Shown here piece after piece: positions 17,814 to 26,435 of a stretch of 64,000 nucleotides of DNA (positions within the stretch are counted from its first letter, which is position 1; the number at the start of each line of letters is the position of its first letter). The translations under genes were made by a program, and so were the position numbers. Source of the DNA: Mycolicibacter heraklionensis. GTDB lineage: Bacteria > Actinomycetota > Actinomycetes > Mycobacteriales > Mycobacteriaceae. The DNA lies in NCBI RefSeq assembly GCF_001021505.1, contig NZ_LDPO01000008.1, forward strand, positions 62,001 through 126,000, written 5' to 3'. Under the pieces are notes generated by a model, which worked only from the letters and a program-made list of their open reading frames with translations, was not told the DNA's origin and made no database searches.

Positions 17814-18260
17814 ATGCAGAAGGCCCTCGCCCCTGACATCTCGACCTGGCCCGATCCAGATCCCCACCTGATCGGCAGCCGCTGCAGCGACTGCGGCGCA
17901 ACGGCATTCCCGGCGCAATCCCGCTGCCCGAAATGCAGCAGCGCACAGGTGACCGAGATCCTGCTGCCGCGCAGCGGGGTGCTCGTCGCCTGGACAACAC
18001 AGGGTTTTCCACCCGGCCCGCCGTTCGCCGGGCCGACGGGTGAGGCGTTCACTCCGTTCGGTATCGGGCTCGTTCAGCTCGATGACGTGATTCGCGTGGA
18101 GGCCCGGCTTACCGAAAACGACCCGGCGAAGTTGCGGTTCGGCATGAAGGTCGTTCTGACGATGCTCCCGCTCGCCACCGACGACGCCGATGACGAGATC
18201 CTCACGTTCGCATTTCAGCCGGTCGAACCGGATCTGCCAGACAGGAGTTCCCAAGGATGA
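17814..18260 (+). CDS. DUF35 OB-fold zinc protein, thiolase/aldolase partner
   Basis: 148 residues from ATG 17814, which has GGAGGA three bases upstream. Cys24-x2-Cys27 and Cys38-x2-Cys41 (CSDCG ... CPKC) form the zinc-ribbon rubredoxin-like part; the OB-fold follows from about residue 50. DUF35 proteins bind acyl-CoA and act as obligate partners of SCP-x-type thiolases, for example with the sterol side-chain aldolase Ltp2. The thiolase gene starts 4 bases inside its 3' end (ATGA), which supports a complex. Confidence 0.9.
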   Translation: MQKALAPDISTWPDPDPHLIGSRCSDCGATAFPAQSRCPKCSSAQVTEILLPRSGVLVAWTTQGFPPGPPFAGPTGEAFTPFGIGLVQLDDVIRVEARLTENDPAKLRFGMKVVLTMLPLATDDADDEILTFAFQPVEPDLPDRSSQG

Positions 18261-19399
18261 ATGACGTCGCGATCATCGGTGTCGGGCTACACCCGTTCGG
18301 GCGGTTCGACAAGTCCGCGGTGCAGATGGGCGCAGAGGCCGTTCAGCTCGCGCTCGCCGACGCCAACCTCGATTGGCCGGACATCCAGTTCGCCGTCGGA
18401 GGCAGCCATGAAATATCCAATCCCGACGCCGTGACGCGGCTTGTCGGACTCACCGGGATCACCTTCACCAACGTATTCAATGCCTGCGCCACCGCAGCCA
18501 CCGCCATCAAAGTCTGTGCCGACACGATCCGCCTCGGCACCCACGAGATCGGCATCGCCGTCGGGCTCGACAAACATCCACGCGGCGCCTTCACCGACGA
18601 TCCGGCAACCATGGCCCTGCCGCACTGGTACGGCGAGAACGGGCAGTTCGTCACCACCAAGTTCTTCGGGATGAAGATCAACCGCTATATGCATGACCAC
18701 GGGATCTCGCGAGAGACGCTGGCCAGAGTGGCGGCCAAGAATTTCCGCAACGGTGCGCTGAACCCGAAGGCGTTTCGCCGCAAGCCGATACCCGAGGACG
18801 AGATCCTGGCTTCGGCTGTGTTGAACTACCCGCTCACCCAATACATGTTCTGCGCACCGGACGAAGGGGCAGCAGCAGTCATCATGTGCCGTGGCGATAT
18901 CGCGCACCGGTACACCTCGACACCGGTGTTTTTGCGAGCTGCTGAAATCCGGACCCGTCATTTCGGTACCTACGAAGTACACGCGACCTCCGCACCGGTT
19001 GAGGAAGCGCCGTCTCCCACCGTGTTCGCCGCGCGGTCTGCGTTCGAGGCGGCCGGCGTGGATCCGGCCGATGTCGACGTAATTCAGTTGCAGGACACCG
19101 ACGCGGGCTCCGAAGTGATCCACATGGCCGAGGCCGGGTTCTGCGCCGACGGCGATCAGGAGAAGCTGATCGCCGACGGTGCCACCGAGATCGGGGGTTC
19201 GCTCCCGGTCAACACCGACGGCGGGCTCATCGCCAATGGCGAGCCGATCGGTGCGTCCGGGCTGCGCCAGGTCCACGAGCTGGTACTTCAGCTGCGTGGG
19301 CAGGCCGGCGACCGACAGGTGCCCGGGAAACCCACGGTCGGATTCGCTCAGGTCTACGGGGCGCCCGGAACAGCTTCGGCGACAATAGTATCGATCTGA
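18257..19399 (+). CDS. SCP-x-type thiolase/lipid-transfer protein (Ltp-like)
   Basis: 380 residues of the thiolase superfamily. NVFNACATAATAIK puts Cys77 at the nucleophile position, and C-terminal GGLIANGEPIGASGLRQ carries the conserved GxP-GxSG region of the active site. Fused SCP2 domains are absent. With the DUF35 gene it forms the module used for C-C cleavage of branched or sterol side-chain CoA esters, either thiolytic or retro-aldol. Because the Cys is kept, thiolysis is possible. Controlled with its partner from operator site 2 (inference). Confidence 0.88.
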   Translation: MNDVAIIGVGLHPFGRFDKSAVQMGAEAVQLALADANLDWPDIQFAVGGSHEISNPDAVTRLVGLTGITFTNVFNACATAATAIKVCADTIRLGTHEIGIAVGLDKHPRGAFTDDPATMALPHWYGENGQFVTTKFFGMKINRYMHDHGISRETLARVAAKNFRNGALNPKAFRRKPIPEDEILASAVLNYPLTQYMFCAPDEGAAAVIMCRGDIAHRYTSTPVFLRAAEIRTRHFGTYEVHATSAPVEEAPSPTVFAARSAFEAAGVDPADVDVIQLQDTDAGSEVIHMAEAGFCADGDQEKLIADGATEIGGSLPVNTDGGLIANGEPIGASGLRQVHELVLQLRGQAGDRQVPGKPTVGFAQVYGAPGTASATIVSI

Positions 19400-19411
19400 T
19401 TCTCGGCGGCA

Positions 19412-20890
19412 CTATGCCGTTGGCTCGTGGGACAACGCGGCGATCAGCGCTTCGGCGACCTGATGCACGTCTTCCCGCTGGCCCACCGGGAGCTCGTTGA
19501 CGAGCGGAAGCACCGTGTCCTCAAGGTAATCGGCCGCCTCGCGGGACTGCCCGGTGGTGACGATCGGACGCAGGGCGTCGATGCTCGACACCAGGTCGTC
19601 TGGTTGCGGCTCCAGGTTCCCGGTTGCCGCAGCCAAGACGTCGATCAACTCCCAGTCGCGGTACAGCGCGAACGATCGCTCCGAAATGCCGAATCCGCTT
19701 ACCGGTTGGCCCCGCATCGTTCCGACGAAGCGGAACGGGCCCTCCATGTATTCGACCGGCAGCGCATGCGCAGGCGCGGCGACCAGCGGCTCACCGGCCA
19801 GGTCGAGCTCCAGTGCCGCAGAGCGCAGTCTGTGCCGGTCCGGCATGTAGCGCACCTCTACCGGGGGAGACACGAGTTGGCGGACCGCTTCCGGCCACCG
19901 CACGTAGCTGGTCGTGTCGACCTCGACGTCTTCGACGCATTCCGGCGAGATACCCGGCTCTGAGTACGTGACGGTAGCACCGGTAAACGGCCGCAATGTG
20001 TTTCGTTGATTTCGATCAAACTGCCGCCACCCGACGAAATCGACTCCATTGTCGAGGTGGATGGTCCGCCATTCATGTGAGATGGCACGCTGCTGGCCAT
20101 CGGTTCCGCCGCCGCCGGCATACAGCGGGAACCATTGCCGATCGATGTGCCCGGCGGATCCCCGCACCTCCTCGTGGATATCGCCCCAGCTCAAAGTTCC
20201 GACCATGAGCATTCCGGTTTGGAAGTAGGAGAACGTCTCCCGCTGACCCAGGCACTCGAACCGGCCGTTGTACTTCGACGCGCCGACCGGAACGGGTGCC
20301 CGGGTGGGCGAAACGCTCAGCCGAAGGTCCATGGCGGCGCCGGAACGGTCGGTACCCACCAGAGCCAGGTCGTAGGTATACGGAACCAGTTGCCCGCGTT
20401 CGTCCCGACGCGTCTGCCACGCCGCCGTACCGGCGCGGCTGGCGAACGCGATGTCCAGCTGCTCCGTCGACGCCGACAACTTGGGTACCGCACCGGGAGC
20501 CATGTTCTTCGGCGGCATGTCGTAGTCGGTGTAAGTCCCGTAGGCACCGTTGTCGATGTCGAACAAAGCCAGGGTGTAGAAGTCCGCGACGATGGATCCG
20601 CCGGGTCTGTTCTTGTTGAAGATCGTCAAGAAGCAGAACCTGCGCTTCGATTTCGTTCCGGTCAGCTCCCCCGCGATAAACCACGTGTCGGACTGGCAGA
20701 GCTGGTGCACCGCTTCGGCGGCGGGAAACGTGAATTCGGAATCTCCCGGTATCAGCTCGAACGGGTACCGGCGCCAGTCGGCCGATTGCGAATCAGCCAC
20801 TTCGGCGGACGGGGCGGGTATGGAGCCTTCGGCGTCACTCAAGGGCACGTTCCTGGTTCTCGCGGTGCCGTCCGGTGATCGGGTCGGCAC
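19412..20890 (-). CDS. CrtC/AttH-like (lipocalin-fold) protein, function unknown
   Basis: 492 residues without signal peptide or membrane segment. Long beta-rich stretches with WFIAGELTGTKSKRRFCFLTIF, GHIDRQWFPLYAGGGG and ISHEWRTIHLDNG resemble the AttH/CrtC superfamily (hydroxyneurosporene hydratase-like, two lipocalin barrels), which includes hydratases of hydrophobic polyenes and proteins of unknown role. The N-terminal 35 residues look unstructured and the real start may be later. A degenerate operator (site 3) lies 27 bases upstream, placing it in the regulon. The assignment rests on overall pattern, so it is tentative. Confidence 0.6.
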   Translation of the reverse strand: MPTRSPDGTARTRNVPLSDAEGSIPAPSAEVADSQSADWRRYPFELIPGDSEFTFPAAEAVHQLCQSDTWFIAGELTGTKSKRRFCFLTIFNKNRPGGSIVADFYTLALFDIDNGAYGTYTDYDMPPKNMAPGAVPKLSASTEQLDIAFASRAGTAAWQTRRDERGQLVPYTYDLALVGTDRSGAAMDLRLSVSPTRAPVPVGASKYNGRFECLGQRETFSYFQTGMLMVGTLSWGDIHEEVRGSAGHIDRQWFPLYAGGGGTDGQQRAISHEWRTIHLDNGVDFVGWRQFDRNQRNTLRPFTGATVTYSEPGISPECVEDVEVDTTSYVRWPEAVRQLVSPPVEVRYMPDRHRLRSAALELDLAGEPLVAAPAHALPVEYMEGPFRFVGTMRGQPVSGFGISERSFALYRDWELIDVLAAATGNLEPQPDDLVSSIDALRPIVTTGQSREAADYLEDTVLPLVNELPVGQREDVHQVAEALIAALSHEPTA

Positions 20891-20916
20891 GGTGACCGGC
20901 TGGTGGCGATACCATC

Positions 20917-20933
20917 ACCGTAATGATTACCGT
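20917..20933. promoter_or_regulatory. Operator site 3: ACCGTA-ATGAT-TACCGT
   Basis: One mismatch in the left half. It is 27 bases upstream of the CrtC/AttH-like start (20890, minus) and 186 bases upstream of the GntR start (21119, plus). The short distance to 20890 suggests it overlaps that promoter. Confidence 0.65.
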
Positions 20934-21018
20934 AACACCGTGGGCTCGGCAACGGGCCCGTTCGGCGGCTTGCCCTGTCACCTCACCCGGCACCGGCCCG
21001 TTGTAACTTTGCATTGAT

Positions 21019-21026
21019 AGTTAACT
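21019..21026. promoter_or_regulatory. AGTTAACT palindrome upstream of gntR
   Basis: Perfect 8-bp palindrome in an AT-rich stretch about 93 bases before the GntR start. It could be part of that promoter or an autoregulatory site; a chance occurrence is equally possible. Confidence 0.2.
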
Positions 21027-21118
21027 TACGACTACAGTGACGAGGTCTACACACTGCCGTGGATCCACCGCCTGCCGCGCTGATCGGTGTTCTTGGCGCC
21101 GGGATGAAATGAGCTCAC

Positions 21119-21925
21119 GTGGGAATCGGAGATGACGGCCGGCGGCGAGTGTCCTCGCCCCGGATCAGCGAGATCGTGGCAGCCGAGCTGCGTCGCCAGA
21201 TCGTCAACGGCGAACTCGCCGACGGTGATCTGCTCCCCCGGCAAGAAGTACTCGTCGACCATTTCAACGTCAGTCTCGTGTCGCTGCGCGAAGCACTGCG
21301 GATCCTGCAAACCGAAGGGCTGATATCGGTCCGCCGCGGCAACCGCGGTGGTGCGGTCGTACACGCGCCGACGAAGGCCAGCGCGGCTTTCATGCTTGGG
21401 CTGGTGCTGCAGAGCGGTTCGGTGCGCTTGAACGACCTAGGTGCGGCACTGCATGCAATCGAGCCAACCTGCGTTGGCCTGGCAGCCGGCCGGCCGGACC
21501 GGGCCAAGACACTCATACCCGAGCTGCGCAAGATCAATGAGGCCATGGATGCCGGATTGGCAGACGGAGCCGTATTCACCAAAATCGGTCGCCAATTCCA
21601 CGATCAGATCGTGCACGGCTGCGGCAACCAGACCATGATCGCGGTCGTCGGAACTCTCGAGGCGCTCTGGACCGGTCACGAGCAAAGATGGGCAGAGGAG
21701 ACCGCGGCGCGCGGCGAGTATCCGTCCCTCAAAGACCGTCGCGCGGTTCTCAACGCACACCTTCGCATCACCGATCTGATCGAAGCCGGCGACGCCGAGC
21801 GGGCCAGGAAAGTCGCAACGAAGCATCTCGCGGACGCCCAGACCTATGTGCTGTCCGGCGATCCCGAACAGCGGATCTTCGCCACACCCCCGGCACCTCC
21901 TTCGGGCCTCCGCGGCCAGGTGTGA
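21119..21925 (+). CDS. GntR-family regulator, FadR/FCD subfamily
   Basis: 268 residues from GTG 21119. The winged helix covers about residues 15-80 (ISEIVAAELRRQIVNGELADGDLLPRQEVL, then VSLREALRILQTEGLISVRRG). The C-terminal all-helical FCD domain has His in FHDQIVHGCGN and NAHLRITDLIEAGD, as in metal- or acyl-ligand-binding members. Mycobacterial mce1 and mce2 operons are controlled by FadR-type GntR proteins (Mce1R, Mce2R), and GntR operators are inverted repeats built on GT...AC. This gene is therefore a leading candidate for the protein that binds the ACGGTA-N5-TACCGT sites, which is inference. Confidence 0.9.
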   Translation: MGIGDDGRRRVSSPRISEIVAAELRRQIVNGELADGDLLPRQEVLVDHFNVSLVSLREALRILQTEGLISVRRGNRGGAVVHAPTKASAAFMLGLVLQSGSVRLNDLGAALHAIEPTCVGLAAGRPDRAKTLIPELRKINEAMDAGLADGAVFTKIGRQFHDQIVHGCGNQTMIAVVGTLEALWTGHEQRWAEETAARGEYPSLKDRRAVLNAHLRITDLIEAGDAERARKVATKHLADAQTYVLSGDPEQRIFATPPAPPSGLRGQV

Positions 21926-22126
21926 ACTCTTCAGCCGGCGCCCGCACTCGTCTCTGAAAGCTCCGGCATTCGCCAGAATGTAAGCGCCACTGTGGGTTAA
22001 GCGCCGCTTGCCGCCGTCGCGGCGATCCAACCTATGCCGATGGCCGGGCTTCACCGAGCGGCCACCGCGGGCAGCTTGACGCCGACTTCTTTTTATTACT
22101 ATCTTTATGAGGAAAGGGGCTGCCTC

Positions 22127-23227
22127 ATGGATATCGGCCTGCACTCCGACCAGATAGGTCTTCGCAACAATGTTCGCGAAGTCCTTGCGGCCGAGTGCCC
22201 GCCAGACTTTGTCCGCCACGCCATGGCCGATCAGCACCGGTGGCAAAGCCTCTGGAAGACGGTCGTCGATCTGGGCTGGACCGCGGTGGCCGACGTCTCG
22301 ACGGGTCCCGCCGGCGACGGCACCGCGCTGGGCGTCATCGACCTCGTCGTGGTCCTGGAAGCGTGCGGTGCCGCCCTGGCCCCGGTCCCGTTGTTGAGCA
22401 GCGCCGGCCTGGCGGCGGGCGTTCTCCGCGCGGGCCGCGGGGCGTTCGACGACACCGTTGCCGAACTGGTCGACGGAACGGTCGCCACGCTCGCGGTACA
22501 GTCGCCCGGCCAGCGCATGCCCGCTCCCCCGATGACAGTCACTGACGGTCTGGTTTCGGGGCGCGCCGACCACGTCCCCGACCTGGCCCGCGCGGAACTG
22601 GTGGTGACCCTGGCCACCGACGGCTCGACCGGCGAGGTGTTCGCCGTGGTCTTGCGGCCAGGCGACGGCGTACGCATCGATCCGGTCGAGTCGGTGGATC
22701 CGGCGCGGCCGCTGGCGAACCTCGAGGTCCACGCGCGCCCTGAATCGTTGGCCCCGGTCGATGTCACGACGGCCCTCACCGTTCCCCTGATTGCCGCGGC
22801 CGCCGAGCTGATCGGGGTCGCGGATTCCGCCTTGGCGCACGCGGTGACCTTCGCGAAGTCACGGGTCCAATTCGGTAAGGCGATCGGGTCCTTCCAGGGC
22901 GTCAAGCACGCGCTGGCGAACAACCACGTTGCGTTGGAACGCGCGCGGAGCCTGACCTACGCCGCCGCAGCGCAGCTGGATGACCCGGCGAGGACGCCGG
23001 CCGACGGGTGGACGGCCGCTGCGCTCGCCAAGGCCGCAGCCGGCGAAGCGGCCCTGTCCTGCGTCCGGACCGCGGTCCAAGTGCACGGCGCCATCGCCCA
23101 AACCTGGGAGCACGACATGCACCTATATCTTCGACGCGCCTGGCACGGCGCCGCTCTGCTGGGCGACAGCCAGACGCTCTACCACGCGGTCGGCCGTCGG
23201 TTCATCTGCGGAGAAACCGATGACTGA
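22127..23227 (+). CDS. Acyl-CoA dehydrogenase subunit (FadE-like)
   Basis: 366 residues from ATG 22127, chosen for GAGGAAAGGGG just upstream; longer readings add residues foreign to the family. The middle domain is degenerate. The C-terminal domain has FAKSRVQFGKAIGSFQGVKHALAN and VHGAIAQTWEHDMHLYLRRA, the active-site-type end seen in one subunit of the heterotetrameric sterol FadE pairs. GGTSEIQR is missing here but present in the next gene, so the two probably assemble as alpha2beta2. First gene of a five-gene acyl-CoA operon. Confidence 0.85.
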   Translation: MDIGLHSDQIGLRNNVREVLAAECPPDFVRHAMADQHRWQSLWKTVVDLGWTAVADVSTGPAGDGTALGVIDLVVVLEACGAALAPVPLLSSAGLAAGVLRAGRGAFDDTVAELVDGTVATLAVQSPGQRMPAPPMTVTDGLVSGRADHVPDLARAELVVTLATDGSTGEVFAVVLRPGDGVRIDPVESVDPARPLANLEVHARPESLAPVDVTTALTVPLIAAAAELIGVADSALAHAVTFAKSRVQFGKAIGSFQGVKHALANNHVALERARSLTYAAAAQLDDPARTPADGWTAAALAKAAAGEAALSCVRTAVQVHGAIAQTWEHDMHLYLRRAWHGAALLGDSQTLYHAVGRRFICGETDD

Positions 23228-24335
23228 GAACGGCGATGACCTGCGCGCCGAGTTCAACGGCTGGCTCAGCGATTTCCTGCCGACCGACTATTACGAGAAG
23301 TACTCGGAATATCGTTGGGACATACCGCTTCGCCGCGACTACCAGCGGGCTGCTTTCGAAGCGGGGTGGCTCAAACCGAGCTGGCCCCCAGAACACGGCG
23401 GCCGGTCACTGGGTTTGAGGGAGCAGCTGGAAGTCCAGATCGAGGCGGCCCTGCGTTCGGCACCCAAGCTGCCGAACATCGCCGGTCCCAATGTCGCTGC
23501 CCCCGGCGTCCGCCTCTTCGGCACCCCCGAACAGGTCGACAGACTCCTCGTCCCCGCCCTCGCCGGAGATGAGTGGTGGGCGCTGGGTATGTCCGAGCCG
23601 GAGGCCGGATCCGACTTCGGAGGTTTGCGCACCAGGGCTGAGCGCGACGGCGACACCTTCCTCATCAACGGGCACAAGATCTGGACCACTCAGGCGCATC
23701 TCTCCCGTTGGTGCACGCTCTACGCCCGTACCGACGCCGACGCGCCGAAGCACCGTGGCATTTCGTGCTTCGTTCTCGACCTCCAGCTCCCCGGGGTGCG
23801 GGTCGAGCCGATCCCGATGGCCTCGCGCTCTGATGAAACCTTCTGTGAAGTCCTCCTCGACGATGTGGAGGTTCCCGCGGCATCCCTGCTCGGCGCCGAG
23901 AACTCGGGATGGCAGGTCGCCATGTCTTCGCTGCACGACGAGCGGCAGATGATCTGGGTGATGAACTGGGTTGAGGTCTTGCGCGGGCTGGAGTCGATCC
24001 GCACCGCCGAGGCCACCCCCCGCGACGACCTGTTCTGCTCGGTGGGGTCGCTTCTCGCCGACGCCGAGGCGCTCCGGGCAACCGGCTATCGCGCACTTTC
24101 CAACGAGCTCGCCGGTCGGCCCAGCCCGGAAGCCGACATTCTGAAGTTGTTGGGATCAGAGACCCTACAACGGGTTTGGGAAGCCCGGGCCGCAGCAGCC
24201 GGAAGTGCCGCGGCCCAAGACCCCGATCTGTCCTTCGAACGTCACGACGCTCTCGCGGCGACGATCTACGGGGGTACCTCGGAGATACAGCGAAACATCA
24301 TCGGCGAACGATTACTCGGACTGCCCAAAGGATGA
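23220..24335 (+). CDS. Acyl-CoA dehydrogenase subunit (FadE-like)
   Basis: 371 residues from ATG 23220, overlapping the previous gene by 8 bases. It has the N-terminal helical domain, a full FAD-binding middle domain (MSEPEAGSDFGGLRTRAERDG, INGHKIWTTQAH), and a C-terminal YGGTSEIQRNIIGERLLGLPKG that contacts FAD. It lacks the TWEHD segment of its neighbour. The complementary losses point to a heteromeric dehydrogenase that introduces a 2,3-double bond in a bulky CoA ester. Confidence 0.88.
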   Translation: MTENGDDLRAEFNGWLSDFLPTDYYEKYSEYRWDIPLRRDYQRAAFEAGWLKPSWPPEHGGRSLGLREQLEVQIEAALRSAPKLPNIAGPNVAAPGVRLFGTPEQVDRLLVPALAGDEWWALGMSEPEAGSDFGGLRTRAERDGDTFLINGHKIWTTQAHLSRWCTLYARTDADAPKHRGISCFVLDLQLPGVRVEPIPMASRSDETFCEVLLDDVEVPAASLLGAENSGWQVAMSSLHDERQMIWVMNWVEVLRGLESIRTAEATPRDDLFCSVGSLLADAEALRATGYRALSNELAGRPSPEADILKLLGSETLQRVWEARAAAAGSAAAQDPDLSFERHDALAATIYGGTSEIQRNIIGERLLGLPKG

Positions 24336-24351
24336 CCGGGGGGACGAACTA

Positions 24352-25500
24352 GTGGACTACGACTTGGGCACGGACGCCCACGAGCTGAGACACCGTCTGC
24401 GGTCGCTGATCGCGACACATCTACCCGGTGACTTCCTGGGCGCATTCACCGACGACCCACAGGATCTCGCTGCCACCCAGTCGTTCTGCAAGTTGTTGGC
24501 CGCCGAAGGCCTGCTGGCACTGGCCTGGCCGCGGGAGTACGGCGGCGGCGGCGGTTCCGTCTGGCAGCAGACAGTGCTTCGCGAAGAGATGTGGGCCCAC
24601 CACGAACCGCGCGGTGCGCAGTACATGGGTATCAACTGGGTGGGCCCGGCGCTCATGCGCTACGGCACAACCGCGCAGAAGGAGCAGCACCTCGCGGCCA
24701 TCGCCGCCGGCGACGTCATCTGGTGTCAGGGCTTTTCCGAGCCCGAGGCCGGCACCGATCTGGCATCGCTGCGGACCCGCGCGGTTCCTGACGGCACCGG
24801 GTGGCGAGTCAATGGACAGAAGATCTGGACCTCATACGCCCAGATGGCATCCTGGTGTGTACTGGCCGCCTGCACCGACCCCAAAGCGCCGAGCGCGCAA
24901 CGGCTCACCCTCTTCTTGGTGCCGATGAATCGCGCCGGAATCACGGTTCGTCCTATCCCCTCGATGCTCGGCCCTCATCACCTCAACGAGGTGTTTATCG
25001 ACAACGTGCGGGTTGAGTCAGACGAAGTGCTCGGTGAGGTCGGCGGCGGCTGGCGGGTGATGCGCGACGCGCTTGCGTTCGAACGTGTCGGCATCGCCCG
25101 TTACGCGCGGTGCGAATCGCTGCTGGAGCGCCTGCGCGCCGATCTCGAGCAGGGCTGGGACGACCTGCCGGAGGCGGTGCGGACACGTTGGGTCAGAGCG
25201 CTGATCGACCTGCGGGTGGCACGGCTGCTGGCCTATCGCGCGGTCTCGCTGCAGAATGACCCGTCGGCGGCTGCCGCGGCCAGCGCTGCACGGATTGCCG
25301 CGACGACGTGCGACCAGACGGTCGCCGAACTTCTGCTGGACGTGGTGGGTCCGTCGGCCCTGGACAGCGGACCCGACGCCGCGTTGCACGGTGCGATCGA
25401 CGACCACTGGCGTTACGCGCAAGCGGCGACGGTTGCATCCGGAACCATTGAAGTCCAGCGCATGCTGGTTGCCCGGGAAGAGCTGGGAGGGCGAGGGTGA
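24352..25500 (+). CDS. Acyl-CoA dehydrogenase subunit (FadE-like)
   Basis: 382 residues from GTG 24352 (GGGGGGACG upstream; 16 bases after the previous stop). The middle domain is intact (FSEPEAGTDLASLRTRA, VNGQKIWTSYAQ). The C-terminal FAD contact reads ATVASGTIEVQRMLVARE, a variant of GGTSEIQR. Together with the following 312-residue partner it would be the second heteromeric dehydrogenase of the operon. Confidence 0.87.
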   Translation: MDYDLGTDAHELRHRLRSLIATHLPGDFLGAFTDDPQDLAATQSFCKLLAAEGLLALAWPREYGGGGGSVWQQTVLREEMWAHHEPRGAQYMGINWVGPALMRYGTTAQKEQHLAAIAAGDVIWCQGFSEPEAGTDLASLRTRAVPDGTGWRVNGQKIWTSYAQMASWCVLAACTDPKAPSAQRLTLFLVPMNRAGITVRPIPSMLGPHHLNEVFIDNVRVESDEVLGEVGGGWRVMRDALAFERVGIARYARCESLLERLRADLEQGWDDLPEAVRTRWVRALIDLRVARLLAYRAVSLQNDPSAAAAASAARIAATTCDQTVAELLLDVVGPSALDSGPDAALHGAIDDHWRYAQAATVASGTIEVQRMLVAREELGGRG

Positions 25501-26435
25501 ATATCGTTCTGCCGGAACATATAGTCGATTTCGCCGAGACCGCGATGAAGCGACTCAGCCGGATCGGCGGTCCTTCGGCGGCCCTGAAGGCCGAAACCGA
25601 TGAACAGCCGCGTCGGGCGGCGGCGCAGGCGCTCAAGGAGTTGGGCAGCGCCGAACTCGACGTCCGCGGTGGCTCCGATGATCTGCTGGCGGCCGCCGTG
25701 CTCTGCCGCACCGCAGGCACGCTGGCCCTGCCCTACCCCGTCGCCGAGGAGCTGCTGGCAATCGACGGCAACCGGTTCGTCCTGGTCAGTCCCGAACTGC
25801 CACGAATCGACCACGGTGACCTGCCGGGGCCTTGGCGTGCGGCGGACCTGGATCGCCGGACCTTCGACGTCCAACCGTCGGCCAGAACGAGCGCCAAGCT
25901 GGGGCCGTTCTTGGTACCGGCCGCCTTGACCGCGCGCGACGAGTTGGCAGCGCAGGCGGACATCGATCTTGCGCTCATCCTTGGGTCTTGGCGGATCCTG
26001 GGTGCGGTGCAACAGTCGCTCAAGATTGCCAACGACCACGCCAAGGCCCGTGTCCAATTCGGCAAGCCGCTGTCGGAATTCCAAGCAGTCCGGTTCGCTC
26101 TTGCCGATGCCGCCGTCGCCGTACGCGGCCTTGACGAGTTGGCCAAGTACACCGTGAGCCGAATCGCTTCGGCTTCCGCGCACGTGCGCTCGGCCGACGC
26201 GGTCGTGTTGCGGTTGAAAGCCGTCGAGACCGCCGTACAGATCCTGCGCACCAGTCACCAAGTCCTCGGCGCGCTTGGCTTCTGCGACGAATGCGATCTC
26301 AGCGTTATCGACAGGCACGTGCAGCCGCTGCTGCGGCTGCCGGTTGGCGCCGAACAACTCGCCGTACGATTGCTGCCAGCGATCCGCGAAGGACATCTGG
26401 AAACCCTTTTCTCGGAACCGCGTGAGTTCGGATGA
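25497..26435 (+). CDS. Short acyl-CoA dehydrogenase-like partner subunit
   Basis: 312 residues from GTG overlapping the previous stop (GTGA). The N-terminal and middle regions are reduced, while the C-terminal domain is recognisable (ANDHAKARVQFGKPLSEFQAVRFALAD). The usual HGGxGxTWEHD segment is replaced by LGALGFCDECDL. It probably cannot act alone and would complete the active site of the 24352-25500 protein. A purely structural role is the alternative. Confidence 0.8.
   Translation: MNIVLPEHIVDFAETAMKRLSRIGGPSAALKAETDEQPRRAAAQALKELGSAELDVRGGSDDLLAAAVLCRTAGTLALPYPVAEELLAIDGNRFVLVSPELPRIDHGDLPGPWRAADLDRRTFDVQPSARTSAKLGPFLVPAALTARDELAAQADIDLALILGSWRILGAVQQSLKIANDHAKARVQFGKPLSEFQAVRFALADAAVAVRGLDELAKYTVSRIASASAHVRSADAVVLRLKAVETAVQILRTSHQVLGALGFCDECDLSVIDRHVQPLLRLPVGAEQLAVRLLPAIREGHLETLFSEPREFG

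Noticed and set aside
19970-19989. ACGGTA followed by CGGTAAA inside the CrtC/AttH-like gene
   Set aside because: Half-sites in the same direction within coding sequence, without an inverted partner.
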